A stretch of DNA of 54,047 nt from Synergistaceae bacterium UBA1037 (GTDB lineage: Bacteria > Synergistota > Synergistia > Synergistales > Synergistaceae), in assembly GCA_002316795.1 (NCBI GenBank), contig DCEE01000007.1:38774-92820 (forward strand), given 5' to 3'. Numbering within the stretch: the first letter of the stretch is position 1; every line of letters starts with the position of its first letter. The position numbers were made by a program, and so were the translations under genes. Shown piece by piece: positions 42,489-51,113 of the stretch. Under the pieces are notes generated by a model that searched no databases, was not told where the DNA came from, and worked only from the letters and a program-made list of their open reading frames with translations.

Positions 42489-43274
42489 TTATGCTACCCC
42501 CGTATTTACGAAGTGGCGCAGGAAAGCCTTTGTCCGTTCGCTCTTAGGGGAAGTGAAAAGTATATCCCCATCGTCGTACTCAACTATCTCGCCGTTGTCC
42601 ATGAATATTATGTAGTCAGAGGCATCCCGTGCAAACTTCATTTCATGTGTGACTATGATCTGAGTCATACCCTCGGAGTCGAGGTCCTTCATAACCTGGA
42701 GGACTTCTCCGACCAGCTCGGGATCCAGTGCGGATGTAGGTTCATCATAGAGCATTACCCTGGGGTTCATTGCAAGCGCCCTGGCAATAGCAGCTCTCTG
42801 GCTCTGGCCTCCGGAGAGTGTAGATGGATATTTTGAAGCGAAACCCTTGAGTCCGACCTTGTCAAGGAGGTTTATTGCCAGTTCATGGGCTTCATCCTTA
42901 GGCTGTTTTTTGACGACCATTGGAGCGAGCATTATATTTTCAATGATCGTCTTGTGCGGGAATAGGTTGTAACTCTGGAAGACCATGCCGACTTCGCTTC
43001 GTATCTCGTGGGCGATGTCGAGCATTTTTTCATCGGGGACCTGCCCCGGGCTGCGCGAGATGGTCACGCCGGCAATGGATATGGAACCTGAGTCAAGCAG
43101 TTCAAGGCAGTTCAGGCAACGCAGGAATGTCGACTTGCCGCATCCCGACGGACCGATGATGGATGCCAGGTCGCCCTCGCGTATGGTGAAGCTGACATTC
43201 TTCAGCACCTCACCGTCTTCAAAGCCCTTACAGAGGTTTTCTACTACAATGAGCGGTTTGTTGTTTATATTCAC
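42489..43274 (-). CDS. Polar amino-acid ABC transporter ATP-binding protein (GlnQ type)
   Basis: A 261-aa ABC ATPase that powers the fused permease encoded just downstream. Walker A is GPSGCGKST, the Q-loop lies in VGMVFQSYNLFPH, the signature is LSGGQSQRAAIARAL and Walker B is VMLYDEPTSALD. It starts with GTG, preceded on the minus strand by AAGGGGGT. One position of the signature (LSGGQSQR) has Ser where QQQR/QKQR is common, a mild variation. Confidence 0.94.
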   Translation of the reverse strand: MNINNKPLIVVENLCKGFEDGEVLKNVSFTIREGDLASIIGPSGCGKSTFLRCLNCLELLDSGSISIAGVTISRSPGQVPDEKMLDIAHEIRSEVGMVFQSYNLFPHKTIIENIMLAPMVVKKQPKDEAHELAINLLDKVGLKGFASKYPSTLSGGQSQRAAIARALAMNPRVMLYDEPTSALDPELVGEVLQVMKDLDSEGMTQIIVTHEMKFARDASDYIIFMDNGEIVEYDDGDILFTSPKSERTKAFLRHFVNTGVA

Positions 43275-43618
43275 AATTCATACCCCCTTAAAGAATAGTG
43301 TTGACACTTTCTTTTAGGGGTCATATTCGAAGTTGTTTTCCATATATGGGGGAGGCAGTGGAAATTGCTGCTGCGCTGCTGAGTGCGGACATATTATTTG
43401 CACAGGTCTTGATAAGAAGTCTGCTGAAAGCATTTATGTGTCTGACACACCAGACACCAGTGTTTATTTTCAATTTTTGTCTCACGTCCCTTCCGTGTAA
43501 TGACATTTGGAAACATGTGCTCAGTTTAAATGTTTTTGTTCATAAACGCAATGATCTGCATCAGAAAGTTTTGTTGAAAACTTTTCTGTTTTACAAGACC
43601 TCTTTTACAAAAACTGCT
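43275..43618. other. 344-base gap upstream of the ABC transporter operon
   Basis: No convincing gene. It holds the ABC operon leader and two similar palindromes, GTGTTGACAC (43298-43307) and GTGTCTGACAC within 43438-43448, the latter also part of a GTGTCTG/CAGACAC inverted repeat (43438-43457). An open plus-strand frame crosses it but has no ribosome binding site and poor composition. Confidence 0.5.
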
Positions 43619-43861
43619 TTATACTTCGTAACCAAGCTCGTTCCTTGTCTTTTCGATATCTTCCCTGGTTTCCTTTATCCATCTTTCTAAAGTTTCGGTT
43701 TTGATCTTTTTTGATTTCGGGTCGTTAAGCAGGGTGTCCAGTTTTTTCTCCTGGATCCTCAGCCATTCGATCTTTGCCTCTCTGTGAAGGATATCAGATA
43801 CGAGGCTTCCCCTCTCACCGTCATCCTCTTTTACAAATGCGCGGCTCACAGACGTATTCAT
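43619..43861 (-). CDS. Small charged coiled-coil protein, unrecognised
   Basis: An 80-aa, highly charged protein that looks almost wholly helical (EAKIEWLRIQEKKLDTLL, then ERWIKETREDIEKTRNEL). It has no signal peptide. On the minus strand AAAAGGAG abuts ATG 43861 with no spacer, so GTG 43849 (12 bases further) may be the real start. It lies downstream of the L,D-transpeptidase gene on the same strand, separated by a hairpin. No function can be assigned; charged composition and an own ribosome binding site favour a real gene. Confidence 0.6.
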   Translation of the reverse strand: MNTSVSRAFVKEDDGERGSLVSDILHREAKIEWLRIQEKKLDTLLNDPKSKKIKTETLERWIKETREDIEKTRNELGYEV

Positions 43862-43876
43862 CTCCTTTTATAAATT

Positions 43877-43897
43877 GCCCGGGATCAGTCCCGGGGC
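43877..43897 (-). terminator. Hairpin between the L,D-transpeptidase and small coiled-coil genes
   Basis: GCCCGGGA and TCCCGGGGC form an 8-bp stem with a 4-base loop and one bulged G. A weak AT-rich tail follows on the minus strand, so termination may be partial. Confidence 0.45.
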
Positions 43898-43912
43898 ATG
43901 CCCCTGGTACCG

Positions 43913-44458
43913 TTAAATCGTTTCCTTATAAAATTTTCTGGTCTCGTCCCTGTCCAGTATCACTAGCTTCATTTTAGGGGTCACATCTTTTGTCAGCTCT
44001 TCAATATCTCTGTTTCTCAGCCTTATGCAGCCGTGCGTGGTCCATTTGCCTATTGAAGAAGGGTTGTTTGTGCCGTGTATCGCGATCTGCCAGTTGTTGT
44101 AGAAAGATATCAGCTTTGATCCATAGACGCCTGCCTCGGGCTCTCCCGGCTCATTGAACCACGCAGGGTCGTAGACAAGCTTTGTCGCATCCTGGACCAC
44201 CCTGTACACAGTGAATGTCCCAGTAGGCGTTATAAGGTCAAAACGGGATTTTTTCTCCGTGCCCCTGCCCTTGCCGATAGCGATCTGCCACGTCTTGAGC
44301 GGGTCCTGTCCTTTATAAAGAGTCAGCCGGAGCTGCTCTTTGTTTATTCCGATCCATTTTTCCCCTTCCCGCGGCTGCCATTTCGGGGCGGCAAGGCTTT
44401 CGCCAGCATACATTATAAGTAATGAAAACATCGTGATAATTATGAGGGTCTTCTTCAT
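43913..44458 (-). CDS. L,D-transpeptidase, YkuD domain, exported
   Basis: A 181-aa exported protein. The signal peptide is MKKTLIIITMFSLLIMYAGE with likely cleavage near SLAA. The YkuD catalytic motif is AIHGTNNPSSIGKWTTHGC followed by IRL, with the nucleophilic Cys and upstream His. These enzymes form 3-3 peptidoglycan cross-links or attach outer-membrane lipoproteins to the wall. ATG 44458 has GGGAG 7 bases upstream; the longer frame to 44491 would hide the signal peptide. It is divergent from hisS. Confidence 0.92.
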   Translation of the reverse strand: MKKTLIIITMFSLLIMYAGESLAAPKWQPREGEKWIGINKEQLRLTLYKGQDPLKTWQIAIGKGRGTEKKSRFDLITPTGTFTVYRVVQDATKLVYDPAWFNEPGEPEAGVYGSKLISFYNNWQIAIHGTNNPSSIGKWTTHGCIRLRNRDIEELTKDVTPKMKLVILDRDETRKFYKETI

Positions 44459-44490
44459 AAAAACACTCCCAAGCAAAAGATGCGAGGTCA

Positions 44491-44496
44491 ATTATA
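44491..44496 (-). promoter_or_regulatory. Candidate -10 of the L,D-transpeptidase gene
   Basis: The minus strand reads TATAAT here, 33 bases before the ATG. No clear -35 could be matched. Confidence 0.4.
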
Positions 44497-44600
44497 ACAA
44501 ACATTGAGAAATTTGCTACTTGTAAGGTTTGCGTAAAATGAAGTATCATAACAGTTTGAACAGTTTGAAAAACAAAAATTTTTATCAGGAGGCGGCTGTT

Positions 44601-45851
44601 GTGGACATTATCAGGGCACCGCGCGGAACAAGAGACATACTCGGCGATGAATCGTGGAAATGGGCATATGTGACAGGCATTTGCCGCGATGTGGCGGATG
44701 ATTACGGTTACAAGGAAGTCCATCTTCCCATATTTGAACATACAGAACTCTTCTGCAGGGGCGTAGGGGAGACGACGGATGTAGTTGAAAAAGAGATGTA
44801 CACTTTCGAGGACAAGGGCGGGAGGAGCATAACGCTCAGGCCCGAGCTCACGGCATCAATGGTACGTTCATACCTTGAGAATGAAATGTACAAGGGAACG
44901 CAGCCTGCAAAGTTCTGGTCGATAGGCCCGATGTTCCGTTACGAAAGACCGCAGAAGGGGCGCTACAGACAGTTCGTGCAGCTTGATATTGAAGCGCTGG
45001 GAGCGCAGGATGCCTATGTTGACCTTGAGGTGATAGACTTTTCGATGGAACTCTATCGCCGCCTTGGCCTTTCCAACCTTCAGGTGGTACTCAACTCAGT
45101 CGGCTGTCCGAAGTGCCGGCCTGTTTACAGGAAAGCGCTCCAGGAGTTCCTGAAGGGCAGATTCGACGATCTTTGCGACACATGCAAGAGCCGTTACGAC
45201 AGGAACCCTCTCAGGATCCTGGACTGCAAAAGCCCGATATGCAAAGAGATAACTGAGAATGCTCCCGCAGTGATGGAGCACCTTTGCGGTGAATGCAAAG
45301 AACATTTTGAACAGCTGAAGAACGGCCTTGACCGTATCGGAGCTGTTGTGAAAATAGACAACAGGCTGGTAAGAGGGCTCGATTACTATACCAAAACGGC
45401 ATATGAGATCCTTTCCGGAGACCTAGGCTCACAGAACGCCGTATGCGGAGGAGGAAGGTACGACAATCTCTCAGAGGCGATCGGCGGGCCTCATGTTCCG
45501 GGAGTAGGATTTGCATCCGGTATAGAAAGAGTCGTACTGACAATGGAAGCACAGGGCTGCAGCTTCGGGAAAGAGCCTGCCAACAAGGTCTATGTTGTTG
45601 CTGCCGAACCCGAGGTCAGGATGGAGATCATGAATCTTGTCCGCACGCTCAGGCAAAACCGCATCTCTGCGGACATGGACTACATGGGACGAAGCATGAA
45701 GAGTCAGATGAAAGCTGCCGGCAACACTGCCAAGTTTGCCTGTATCATCGGACGAGAGGAGCTCGACAAAAAGCTTATCACACTGAAGGATCTCAAAGAG
45801 GGAACTCAGGAAGAACTCAGCCTTGAGACGATGATCAATAAGCTCAGATGA
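44601..45851 (+). CDS. hisS: Histidyl-tRNA synthetase
   Basis: A 416-aa class II synthetase that charges tRNA-His. It shows APRGTRDIL at the start, motif 2 FRYERPQKGRYRQF, the histidine-specific VRGLDYYTKTAYEI, and GGGRYDNLSEAIGG with GVGFASGIER as motif 3, then an anticodon-binding domain from about residue 320. The start is GTG 44601 with AGGAGG 8 bases before it; the frame upstream to 44529 is not family-like. aspS follows, a common bacterial pairing. Confidence 0.96.
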   Translation: MDIIRAPRGTRDILGDESWKWAYVTGICRDVADDYGYKEVHLPIFEHTELFCRGVGETTDVVEKEMYTFEDKGGRSITLRPELTASMVRSYLENEMYKGTQPAKFWSIGPMFRYERPQKGRYRQFVQLDIEALGAQDAYVDLEVIDFSMELYRRLGLSNLQVVLNSVGCPKCRPVYRKALQEFLKGRFDDLCDTCKSRYDRNPLRILDCKSPICKEITENAPAVMEHLCGECKEHFEQLKNGLDRIGAVVKIDNRLVRGLDYYTKTAYEILSGDLGSQNAVCGGGRYDNLSEAIGGPHVPGVGFASGIERVVLTMEAQGCSFGKEPANKVYVVAAEPEVRMEIMNLVRTLRQNRISADMDYMGRSMKSQMKAAGNTAKFACIIGREELDKKLITLKDLKEGTQEELSLETMINKLR

Positions 45852-45857
45852 AATAAA

Positions 45858-45894
45858 AGAGACTGGACCCCTTTTTTACCGAGAAGGGGTCTCT
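45858..45894 (+). terminator. Hairpin between hisS and aspS
   Basis: GACCCCTT (45866-45873) pairs with AAGGGGTC (45884-45891), with outer AGAG/CTCT able to extend it. There is no long T tract after it, so it may be a partial terminator or attenuator. Confidence 0.45.
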
Positions 45895-45955
45895 GCTTCT
45901 GAAATTATTTTGCGCCACGACATTTTTCAGACCATTTTTGAAAGAGGGAAAACTT

Positions 45956-47746
45956 ATGGAAAGATATTATGACTCATCCTGGCAGAGGACCATGTTCTGC
46001 GGGCAGGCGAGGCTGGAAGATTCAGGCAGAGGGGTCATCCTTAACGGATGGCTGCGCTGCCGCCGTGACCTTGGCGGTATCATTTTTATAGAACTTTGGG
46101 ACAAGACCGGAGTCACACAGGTCGTCTTTAACCCGGAACTCAACGCGGAGGCCCACAAGAGGGCATCTTCACTGAGAAACGAATATGTCCTTGCAGTTAA
46201 GGGAACAGTCCGAAAACGCCCCGAAGGCACAGAAAACCCTGAGCTGGCGACAGGTTCGGTAGAACTTCTGGTGGATGATTTCATAATATTGGCACCTTCA
46301 AAACTTATACCGTTCGAAATGGACAACGCAGACTCAGTGAACGAAGACCTCCGGCTCAAATACCGCTACCTTGACCTGAGGCGCGAGACCATGCAGAAAA
46401 ACCTGATGACCAGGCACAGGGTCACCAGATACACCCGAAACTACTTCGGGGACAACGGGTTCATGGAGATAGAGACTCCAATGCTTACAAAGTCCACCCC
46501 TGAAGGGGCGAGGGACTATCTGGTGCCCAGCCGTGTCAACCCCGGAAAATTTTACGCTCTGCCGCAGTCTCCGCAGCTTTTCAAGCAGCTGCTTATGGTA
46601 AGCGGCTGCGACAGGTACATGCAGATAGTCAAGTGCTTCAGGGATGAGGACCTGAGGGCCGACAGACAGCCCGAATTCACGCAGATCGACGTTGAGATGA
46701 GCTTCATAACGGAAGAAGACATCATTAAGATGACGGAAAACTACCTTGCCGGCCTCTTCCTCGAGATACTCGGCGAGAAAGTTGAAACTCCCTTTCCCAG
46801 GCTGACATGGAAAGAGGCCATGGATCTCTACGGCAGCGACAAGCCCGACATGAGGATCCCGATGCAGATGACGGATCTTGCCGAAGTCTTCGCCGGAGGT
46901 GAAAATCCATTCTCAGCGCTGGTCGAAAAAGGCGGCACGATAAAAGGACTGAGACTTCCCGGAGGGGCTGCGCTCTCACGCAAGGAGCTATCAGATCTTG
47001 AAAACAGGGCAAAAGCGCTCGGAGCAAAGGGAATGGCGAACTTCCAGATCAAAGAGGGCGAACTGAAGGGCCCGCTTGTCAAGTTCCTTGATGAAGATCG
47101 GATATCAATGCTCAGGTCGCTTTCGGAGATCGATGACGGGGACGCGCTTTTCATAATGGCAGACGAGAAATGGCGCAAAGCCTGTGAAATACTGGGGCAG
47201 ATCCGTCTTGAGCTTGGCAGGGAGAGAGGAATGGCTGAAGGGTCTTTCAGGTTCCTCTGGGTAACTGAATTCCCGCTTCTTGAATGGGATGAAGAGACCG
47301 GAAGATATACGGCAGTCCATCATCCCTTTACTGCTCCCATGAACGAAGATGTAGAATTCCTCCTCGCCGAGCCCGGCAAGGTGCGCTCCCGCGCATATGA
47401 CGTAGTCCTCAACGGGAACGAGATCGGCGGAGGCTCAATAAGGATACATGACCCCGAGATGCAGGCGAAGGCGTTCCAGGCTCTTAATTTCACACCTGAA
47501 GCGGCAAAGGAGCGTTTCGGATTCCTTCTCGAAGGCCTCAGCTTCGGAACACCTCCACACGGAGGCATCGCCCTGGGTCTTGACAGGCTTGTGATGCTTA
47601 TATGCGGGTGCAGGTCTATAAGGGACGTGATGGCTTTCCCGAAGAACCAGAAGGCGCAGTGTCCGATGACAGATGCTCCCAACTTTGTAGATGAAAAGCA
47701 GCTTGACGAGCTTGCCATAAAAACCGTAGATCCGATGTTGCTTTAA
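45956..47746 (+). CDS. aspS: Aspartyl-tRNA synthetase
   Basis: A 596-aa class II synthetase of the bacterial AspRS type. The N-terminal anticodon-binding OB fold (GWLRCRRDLGGIIFIEL) is followed by the catalytic domain with motif 2 FRDEDLRADRQPEFTQID, the bacterial insertion (GAD domain, about 290-430), HHPFTAPM and motif 3 GIALGLDRLVML. Whether it is discriminating or also charges tRNA-Asn cannot be settled here, as no gatCAB or asnS is in view. ATG 45956 has GAGGG upstream and is preferred to TTG 45938. Confidence 0.96.
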   Translation: MERYYDSSWQRTMFCGQARLEDSGRGVILNGWLRCRRDLGGIIFIELWDKTGVTQVVFNPELNAEAHKRASSLRNEYVLAVKGTVRKRPEGTENPELATGSVELLVDDFIILAPSKLIPFEMDNADSVNEDLRLKYRYLDLRRETMQKNLMTRHRVTRYTRNYFGDNGFMEIETPMLTKSTPEGARDYLVPSRVNPGKFYALPQSPQLFKQLLMVSGCDRYMQIVKCFRDEDLRADRQPEFTQIDVEMSFITEEDIIKMTENYLAGLFLEILGEKVETPFPRLTWKEAMDLYGSDKPDMRIPMQMTDLAEVFAGGENPFSALVEKGGTIKGLRLPGGAALSRKELSDLENRAKALGAKGMANFQIKEGELKGPLVKFLDEDRISMLRSLSEIDDGDALFIMADEKWRKACEILGQIRLELGRERGMAEGSFRFLWVTEFPLLEWDEETGRYTAVHHPFTAPMNEDVEFLLAEPGKVRSRAYDVVLNGNEIGGGSIRIHDPEMQAKAFQALNFTPEAAKERFGFLLEGLSFGTPPHGGIALGLDRLVMLICGCRSIRDVMAFPKNQKAQCPMTDAPNFVDEKQLDELAIKTVDPMLL

Positions 47747-47774
47747 GCGGTCAGATAACTTATCAGATCAGTTA

Positions 47775-47812
47775 GGCTCCCGGACGCATAGTCCCGGGGG
47801 CCTTTTCTTTTT
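47775..47812 (+). terminator. Rho-independent terminator after aspS
   Basis: GGCTCCCGG (47775-47783) pairs with CCGGGGGCC (47794-47802), one G-T pair, followed by TTTTCTTTTT. A typical strong terminator. Confidence 0.9.
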
Positions 47813-48098
47813 GTGCCTGAGGGAGGGCGCCTGTTCTTATAAGGTATAATTTATCATCTCCACCGTCTTTCCCGCATTATTTTGGTGTAACTGCCAGCCG
47901 ATTCGCGCAACTCGTAACTCGTTGGCTCTCTGGCCGTGAGCGGGAAACCAGCACCTTAAAGATTTTAAACTCTCAGATCACCGCTCACGAATATGCAGAA
48001 AAGATATAAAAAGAAGATCAAAGTTCAATATTAAAAACAGGTGGGAAAGTTCAGGTATAATTTAACAAGATAAAATAATAATACTGGAGGGATGACAT
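47813..48098. other. 286-base gap with -10 elements and possible RNA structure
   Basis: No coding frame is convincing. TATAAT at 47845-47850 and again at 48056-48061 share the longer string GGTATAATTTA. Between them are a 9-bp perfect stem, CGTGAGCGG (47935-47943) with CCGCTCACG (47981-47989), and a smaller GCCAGC/GTTGGC stem at 47893-47926. It could be a small RNA or leader, or just a spacer. Confidence 0.4.
48056..48061 (+). promoter_or_regulatory. Candidate -10 for the UPF0173 gene
   Basis: A perfect TATAAT lies 37 bases before the ATG. The -35 region (A-rich) is weak. Confidence 0.4.
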
Positions 48099-48785
48099 AT
48101 GGCAAAGGTCCGTTTTTTGGGACACAGTTCCTTTTACATTGAAGGAGAGGGTCTGAAGGCCCTGATAGACCCCTTCCTTGAAGGCAACCCCTCAGCGGCT
48201 GCCAAACCCGAAGAGTTCAGCGGCATCAACGCGATATTCCTCACCCACGGCCATGGCGACCACATGGGCAGCACCATTGAGATCGCGAAAAAAAATGATG
48301 CGGTCGTATTTACCTGCAACGAAATGGCAGGGTACCTTTCCTCGAAGGGTATAAAGACCGAGGGCATGCATATCGGGGGAAGGGCCGTCTTCCCGTTTGG
48401 AAAGGTAAAACTGACCCCGGCATGGCACGGATGTCCCATCGTGGAGGGTAAAGAAGTCAGGTACGGCGGAGTTGCCTGCGGTTTTGTAATAGAGGTGGAT
48501 GGCAAGAAAATTTATCATTCGGGCGATACCGGCCTGACAATGGAAATGTCGCTGCTTGAGGATGAAAATATCGACGTGGCGCTTTTGCCAATAGGCGGTT
48601 ACTACACGATGGACGTCGAAGATGCGGCAAGAGCGGTAAGGATGATAAAGCCGAGGGTAGCGATACCGATGCACTATAATACCTTTCCCAGGATCGAAGC
48701 TGATCCGGAAGAATTTGCAGGCCTTGTGGGCGAGATGTTCACCGCAGTAAAGATACTGGCTCCCGGAGAAGAATACGAGTTCTAA
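48099..48785 (+). CDS. UPF0173 metal-dependent hydrolase (metallo-beta-lactamase fold)
   Basis: A 228-aa protein with the metallo-beta-lactamase motif FLTHGHGDHMGS, an early FLGHSSFYIE, the Asp in YHSGDTGLTMEM and a late His in IPMHYNTFP. It matches the UPF0173 family (YtkL-like) in length and layout. Members bind two metals and hydrolyse an unknown ester or phosphate; no physiological role is firm. GGAGGG lies before the ATG. It is transcribed alone. Confidence 0.93.
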   Translation: MAKVRFLGHSSFYIEGEGLKALIDPFLEGNPSAAAKPEEFSGINAIFLTHGHGDHMGSTIEIAKKNDAVVFTCNEMAGYLSSKGIKTEGMHIGGRAVFPFGKVKLTPAWHGCPIVEGKEVRYGGVACGFVIEVDGKKIYHSGDTGLTMEMSLLEDENIDVALLPIGGYYTMDVEDAARAVRMIKPRVAIPMHYNTFPRIEADPEEFAGLVGEMFTAVKILAPGEEYEF

Positions 48786-48821
48786 ATATATATACAGACT
48801 GTTCTGCCTCTTCTGGCGAAC

Positions 48822-48849
48822 TTGCATTAATCTTTTGTTGGGATACAAT
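48822..48849 (+). promoter_or_regulatory. Promoter of the class II aldolase gene
   Basis: TTGCAT (48822-48827) and TACAAT (48844-48849) with a 16-base spacer, 46 bases before the ATG. Confidence 0.5.
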
Positions 48850-48895
48850 TAGATGAGGACCAAAATATAAGTATTCCGGCCGGGAGGAGATTCCT

Positions 48896-50158
48896 ATGGA
48901 TGTAAATAGCAAGTCGTACCAGGAACTGTTGAAGAAAAGGCCCCTTAATGTTCAGTCTCGCTTTGGCAGTGAGGCAATGGGTCTTGTGAGTGGGAGAGAT
49001 ATCGTTGCGGCAGCTAAGGAAGTCGATTCTATCGTGCTGGCGGCAAACGCCAGGCACCCACTTGTGATCAAGGCTGTTCTGCAGGCTGCAAAGAAGAAAA
49101 ATGCAGCTGTTTTGATCGAACTTGCCAAGTCTGAGTCCACTTACTGCGGATCGAATTACGACAACATCCCTGACTACGCGCTTAAGTACTCGTCAGAGAT
49201 GGGGCACGGAGCCGTATTCGGCCTTCACGTCGACCACTACGCCATCAAGGGGCATGAAGATGTTCTCAAGGGAGTCGCGCATCTTTCAAAGATCCTTGTC
49301 AACGGATTTACCTCAGTTGCGATAGACGCATCCCACCTTGACGACTATGACAACTTTGTCGCAACCAGATCGATCGCCGGATGGCTCCCGTCAGAACTCG
49401 GACTTGAAGTAGAAGTTGGCGAGATCAAAGGTCCCGGTGAACTTTCGACAGTAGAAGAGGCAAAGTATTTTATCGGAGGGCTTAACGCCTGGGGCATATT
49501 CCCGGACTACCTTGCGATTTCAAACGGAAGCCTCCACGGAACATACGACCCGACCGTCGGCCAGATGGAAGGTATAGACCTGACCAGGACGAAAGAGATA
49601 GCCGACGTGATCGCCCCATACGGAGTTACGATCGCGCAGCACGGAATTTCCGGAACGCCTCTCGACAAGGTCTCCACCTTCAGAAAGTACGGCATCAGGA
49701 AAGGCAATGTTGCAACCCTCTTCCAGAACGTCTACTTCGGGATCAAAATGGACCCCGAGACCGGCAACGCCATAACCGAGGGCGGTACCTACACGAAAGA
49801 GGCCGACAGAGGCATCTCAGCAGAACTCTGGAACGAAATAGTCACGGCTGGCGACAGCAAGGGCATGAGCAGGAAGAGCGGCGACTACAAAAAGCTCAAC
49901 CTTCCCTTCTGTGACAGGATACTTGCAGAGCCGCAGCCGGTAATCGACAGGATCGTCGATGAAATGCAGTACTGGGCTGAGAGGTTCATAGTTGCATTTG
50001 GTGCCGAGGGAAGCGCGGATGCAGTAGCCGAGGTGATGTCACGCCGTCCGGACCAGAATGCGTCGCCTGACAGGAAAGTCCTTGGATGCAGGTCGGACTT
50101 CACGGCAAGGAACGCTCCCGGAAAAGGTGCCAACGACGGAAACAATTACGACGACTAA
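48896..50158 (+). CDS. Class II fructose-bisphosphate aldolase family protein
   Basis: A 420-aa zinc-dependent aldolase of class II type. Metal and substrate segments are FGLHVDHYAIKG, VAIDASHLDDYDN, LGLEVEVGEIKGPGE, LAISNGSLHGTYDP and IAQHGISGTPLDKV. It is longer than the common form of about 300 residues, with extra C-terminal helices and an acidic, Asn/Asp-rich tail. Fructose-1,6-bisphosphate is the likeliest substrate, giving a step in glycolysis or gluconeogenesis, but tagatose-type or other ketose specificity cannot be excluded. It has its own promoter and terminator. Confidence 0.88.
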   Translation: MDVNSKSYQELLKKRPLNVQSRFGSEAMGLVSGRDIVAAAKEVDSIVLAANARHPLVIKAVLQAAKKKNAAVLIELAKSESTYCGSNYDNIPDYALKYSSEMGHGAVFGLHVDHYAIKGHEDVLKGVAHLSKILVNGFTSVAIDASHLDDYDNFVATRSIAGWLPSELGLEVEVGEIKGPGELSTVEEAKYFIGGLNAWGIFPDYLAISNGSLHGTYDPTVGQMEGIDLTRTKEIADVIAPYGVTIAQHGISGTPLDKVSTFRKYGIRKGNVATLFQNVYFGIKMDPETGNAITEGGTYTKEADRGISAELWNEIVTAGDSKGMSRKSGDYKKLNLPFCDRILAEPQPVIDRIVDEMQYWAERFIVAFGAEGSADAVAEVMSRRPDQNASPDRKVLGCRSDFTARNAPGKGANDGNNYDD

Positions 50159-50191
50159 AAATATTTAAAAACAATAGCAAAAAATACTTTT

Positions 50192-50242
50192 GTACCGGCA
50201 GGCCAGTGTGTTAATATACATGCTGTCCTGCCGGTACTTTTT
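50192..50242 (+). terminator. Rho-independent terminator after the aldolase gene
   Basis: GTACCGGCAGG (50192-50202) and CCTGCCGGTAC (50227-50237) form an 11-bp perfect stem followed by TTTTT. Confidence 0.85.
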
Positions 50243-50248
50243 AACAGC

Positions 50249-50269
50249 TATAATATATGTAATGCATAC
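50249..50269 (+). promoter_or_regulatory. -10 of the gntR-type gene with overlapping putative operator
   Basis: TATAAT is at 50249-50254. TAATGCATAC at 50260-50269 falls where transcription would begin and recurs inverted before the next operon (51116-51125), so it may be the binding site of the regulator encoded here. Confidence 0.45.
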
Positions 50270-50293
50270 GATGCTAGTTTTGGGGGATACGTC

Positions 50294-50935
50294 GTGGAAA
50301 ATGCTGAAGAGAGAGCATATCGTCACATCATCAGCGAAATACTGACCGGAGCTTACAGACCCGGAGATTTTTTACTGGAACTTGATATTGCCCCGAAGTT
50401 GAATATGAGCAGGACCCCTGTAAGCAGAGCTCTTGGTCGTCTGGTTCTTGAGGGTTTTCTAAACAAGATGCCCAAGAAGGGTTGTTATATTCCTATACCT
50501 ACGCCAAAAGATGCTGAGCATGTCTTTACTGCGAGACAGGTCGCAGAGGGAGAAGCGGCTGCATTGGCGGCTCAATACGCAACAGACCAGGAAATATCCT
50601 TCCTAGAATCCGGTCGCTCAAAAGACCACACAGCATTTGAAAATAAAGACAGAGAAATGTGGGCAAACGTAAATGAAGAGTTCCATCTTTCAATAGCTAA
50701 ATTCAGCGGAAACCAATACATAGAGAGATGGGTAAAAAATATGTTCTGGCGTTCCAACATATATATCTTTTACTTTGACGGATTTTACAAACCTACCAAT
50801 GTTGTTGTGGAACATGCGACACCAAGACAGCACGAAGCAATAGTGAGGGCGATAAGGGAGAGGGATCCAAAAGAAGCAAGAAAGCAGATGAAACTGCACA
50901 TATACACCACATTCTCAAAGCTTCTCTTAAACTGA
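50294..50935 (+). CDS. GntR-family transcriptional regulator, FCD subfamily
   Basis: A 213-aa regulator. Residues about 5-70 form the winged helix (AYRHIISEILTGAYRPGDF, LELDIAPKLNMSRTPVSRAL, GFLNKMPKKGCYI) and residues about 75-210 the all-helical FCD effector domain, with a metal/ligand-type His pattern (EEFHLSIAKFSGN, HEAIVRAIRERD). FCD regulators usually respond to small organic acids or amino-acid products. It starts with GTG, with GGGGGAT upstream. The next operon encodes an oxidoreductase and a transporter, probable targets. Confidence 0.92.
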   Translation: MENAEERAYRHIISEILTGAYRPGDFLLELDIAPKLNMSRTPVSRALGRLVLEGFLNKMPKKGCYIPIPTPKDAEHVFTARQVAEGEAAALAAQYATDQEISFLESGRSKDHTAFENKDREMWANVNEEFHLSIAKFSGNQYIERWVKNMFWRSNIYIFYFDGFYKPTNVVVEHATPRQHEAIVRAIRERDPKEARKQMKLHIYTTFSKLLLN

Positions 50936-50992
50936 CCTTTCGTTGACAGAAGGCCCTGTTCAACCCAGGGCATTCTCACATATCAAAAACAG

Positions 50993-51044
50993 AAAACGGG
51001 TATTCACCTTTGCGGAAGCAAGGTCGTGAACTCCCGTTTTTTTT
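50993..51044 (+). terminator. Rho-independent terminator after the gntR-type gene
   Basis: AAAACGGG ... TTCACCTTTGC pairs with GCAAGGTCGTGAA ... CCCGTTTT, ending in an eight-T run. A smaller GCCCTG/CAGGGC hairpin lies at 50953-50971. Confidence 0.88.
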
Positions 51045-51058
51045 ATTCCATAAAATAA

Positions 51059-51086
51059 TTGACAAATAAAATTCAGGGTGTATATT
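51059..51086 (+). promoter_or_regulatory. Strong promoter of the oxidoreductase-NhaC operon
   Basis: TTGACA (51059-51064) and TATATT (51081-51086) with a 16-base spacer. It is the best sigma-70-type promoter in the window. Confidence 0.65.
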
Positions 51087-51113
51087 TTAGAATAGGCATA
51101 CATAAATTCATTG

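Noticed and set aside
43298..43690. 130-codon open frame on the plus strand in the ABC operon leader
   Set aside because: No ribosome binding site, unusual composition, and it overlaps the small coiled-coil gene on the other strand, which has better coding character.
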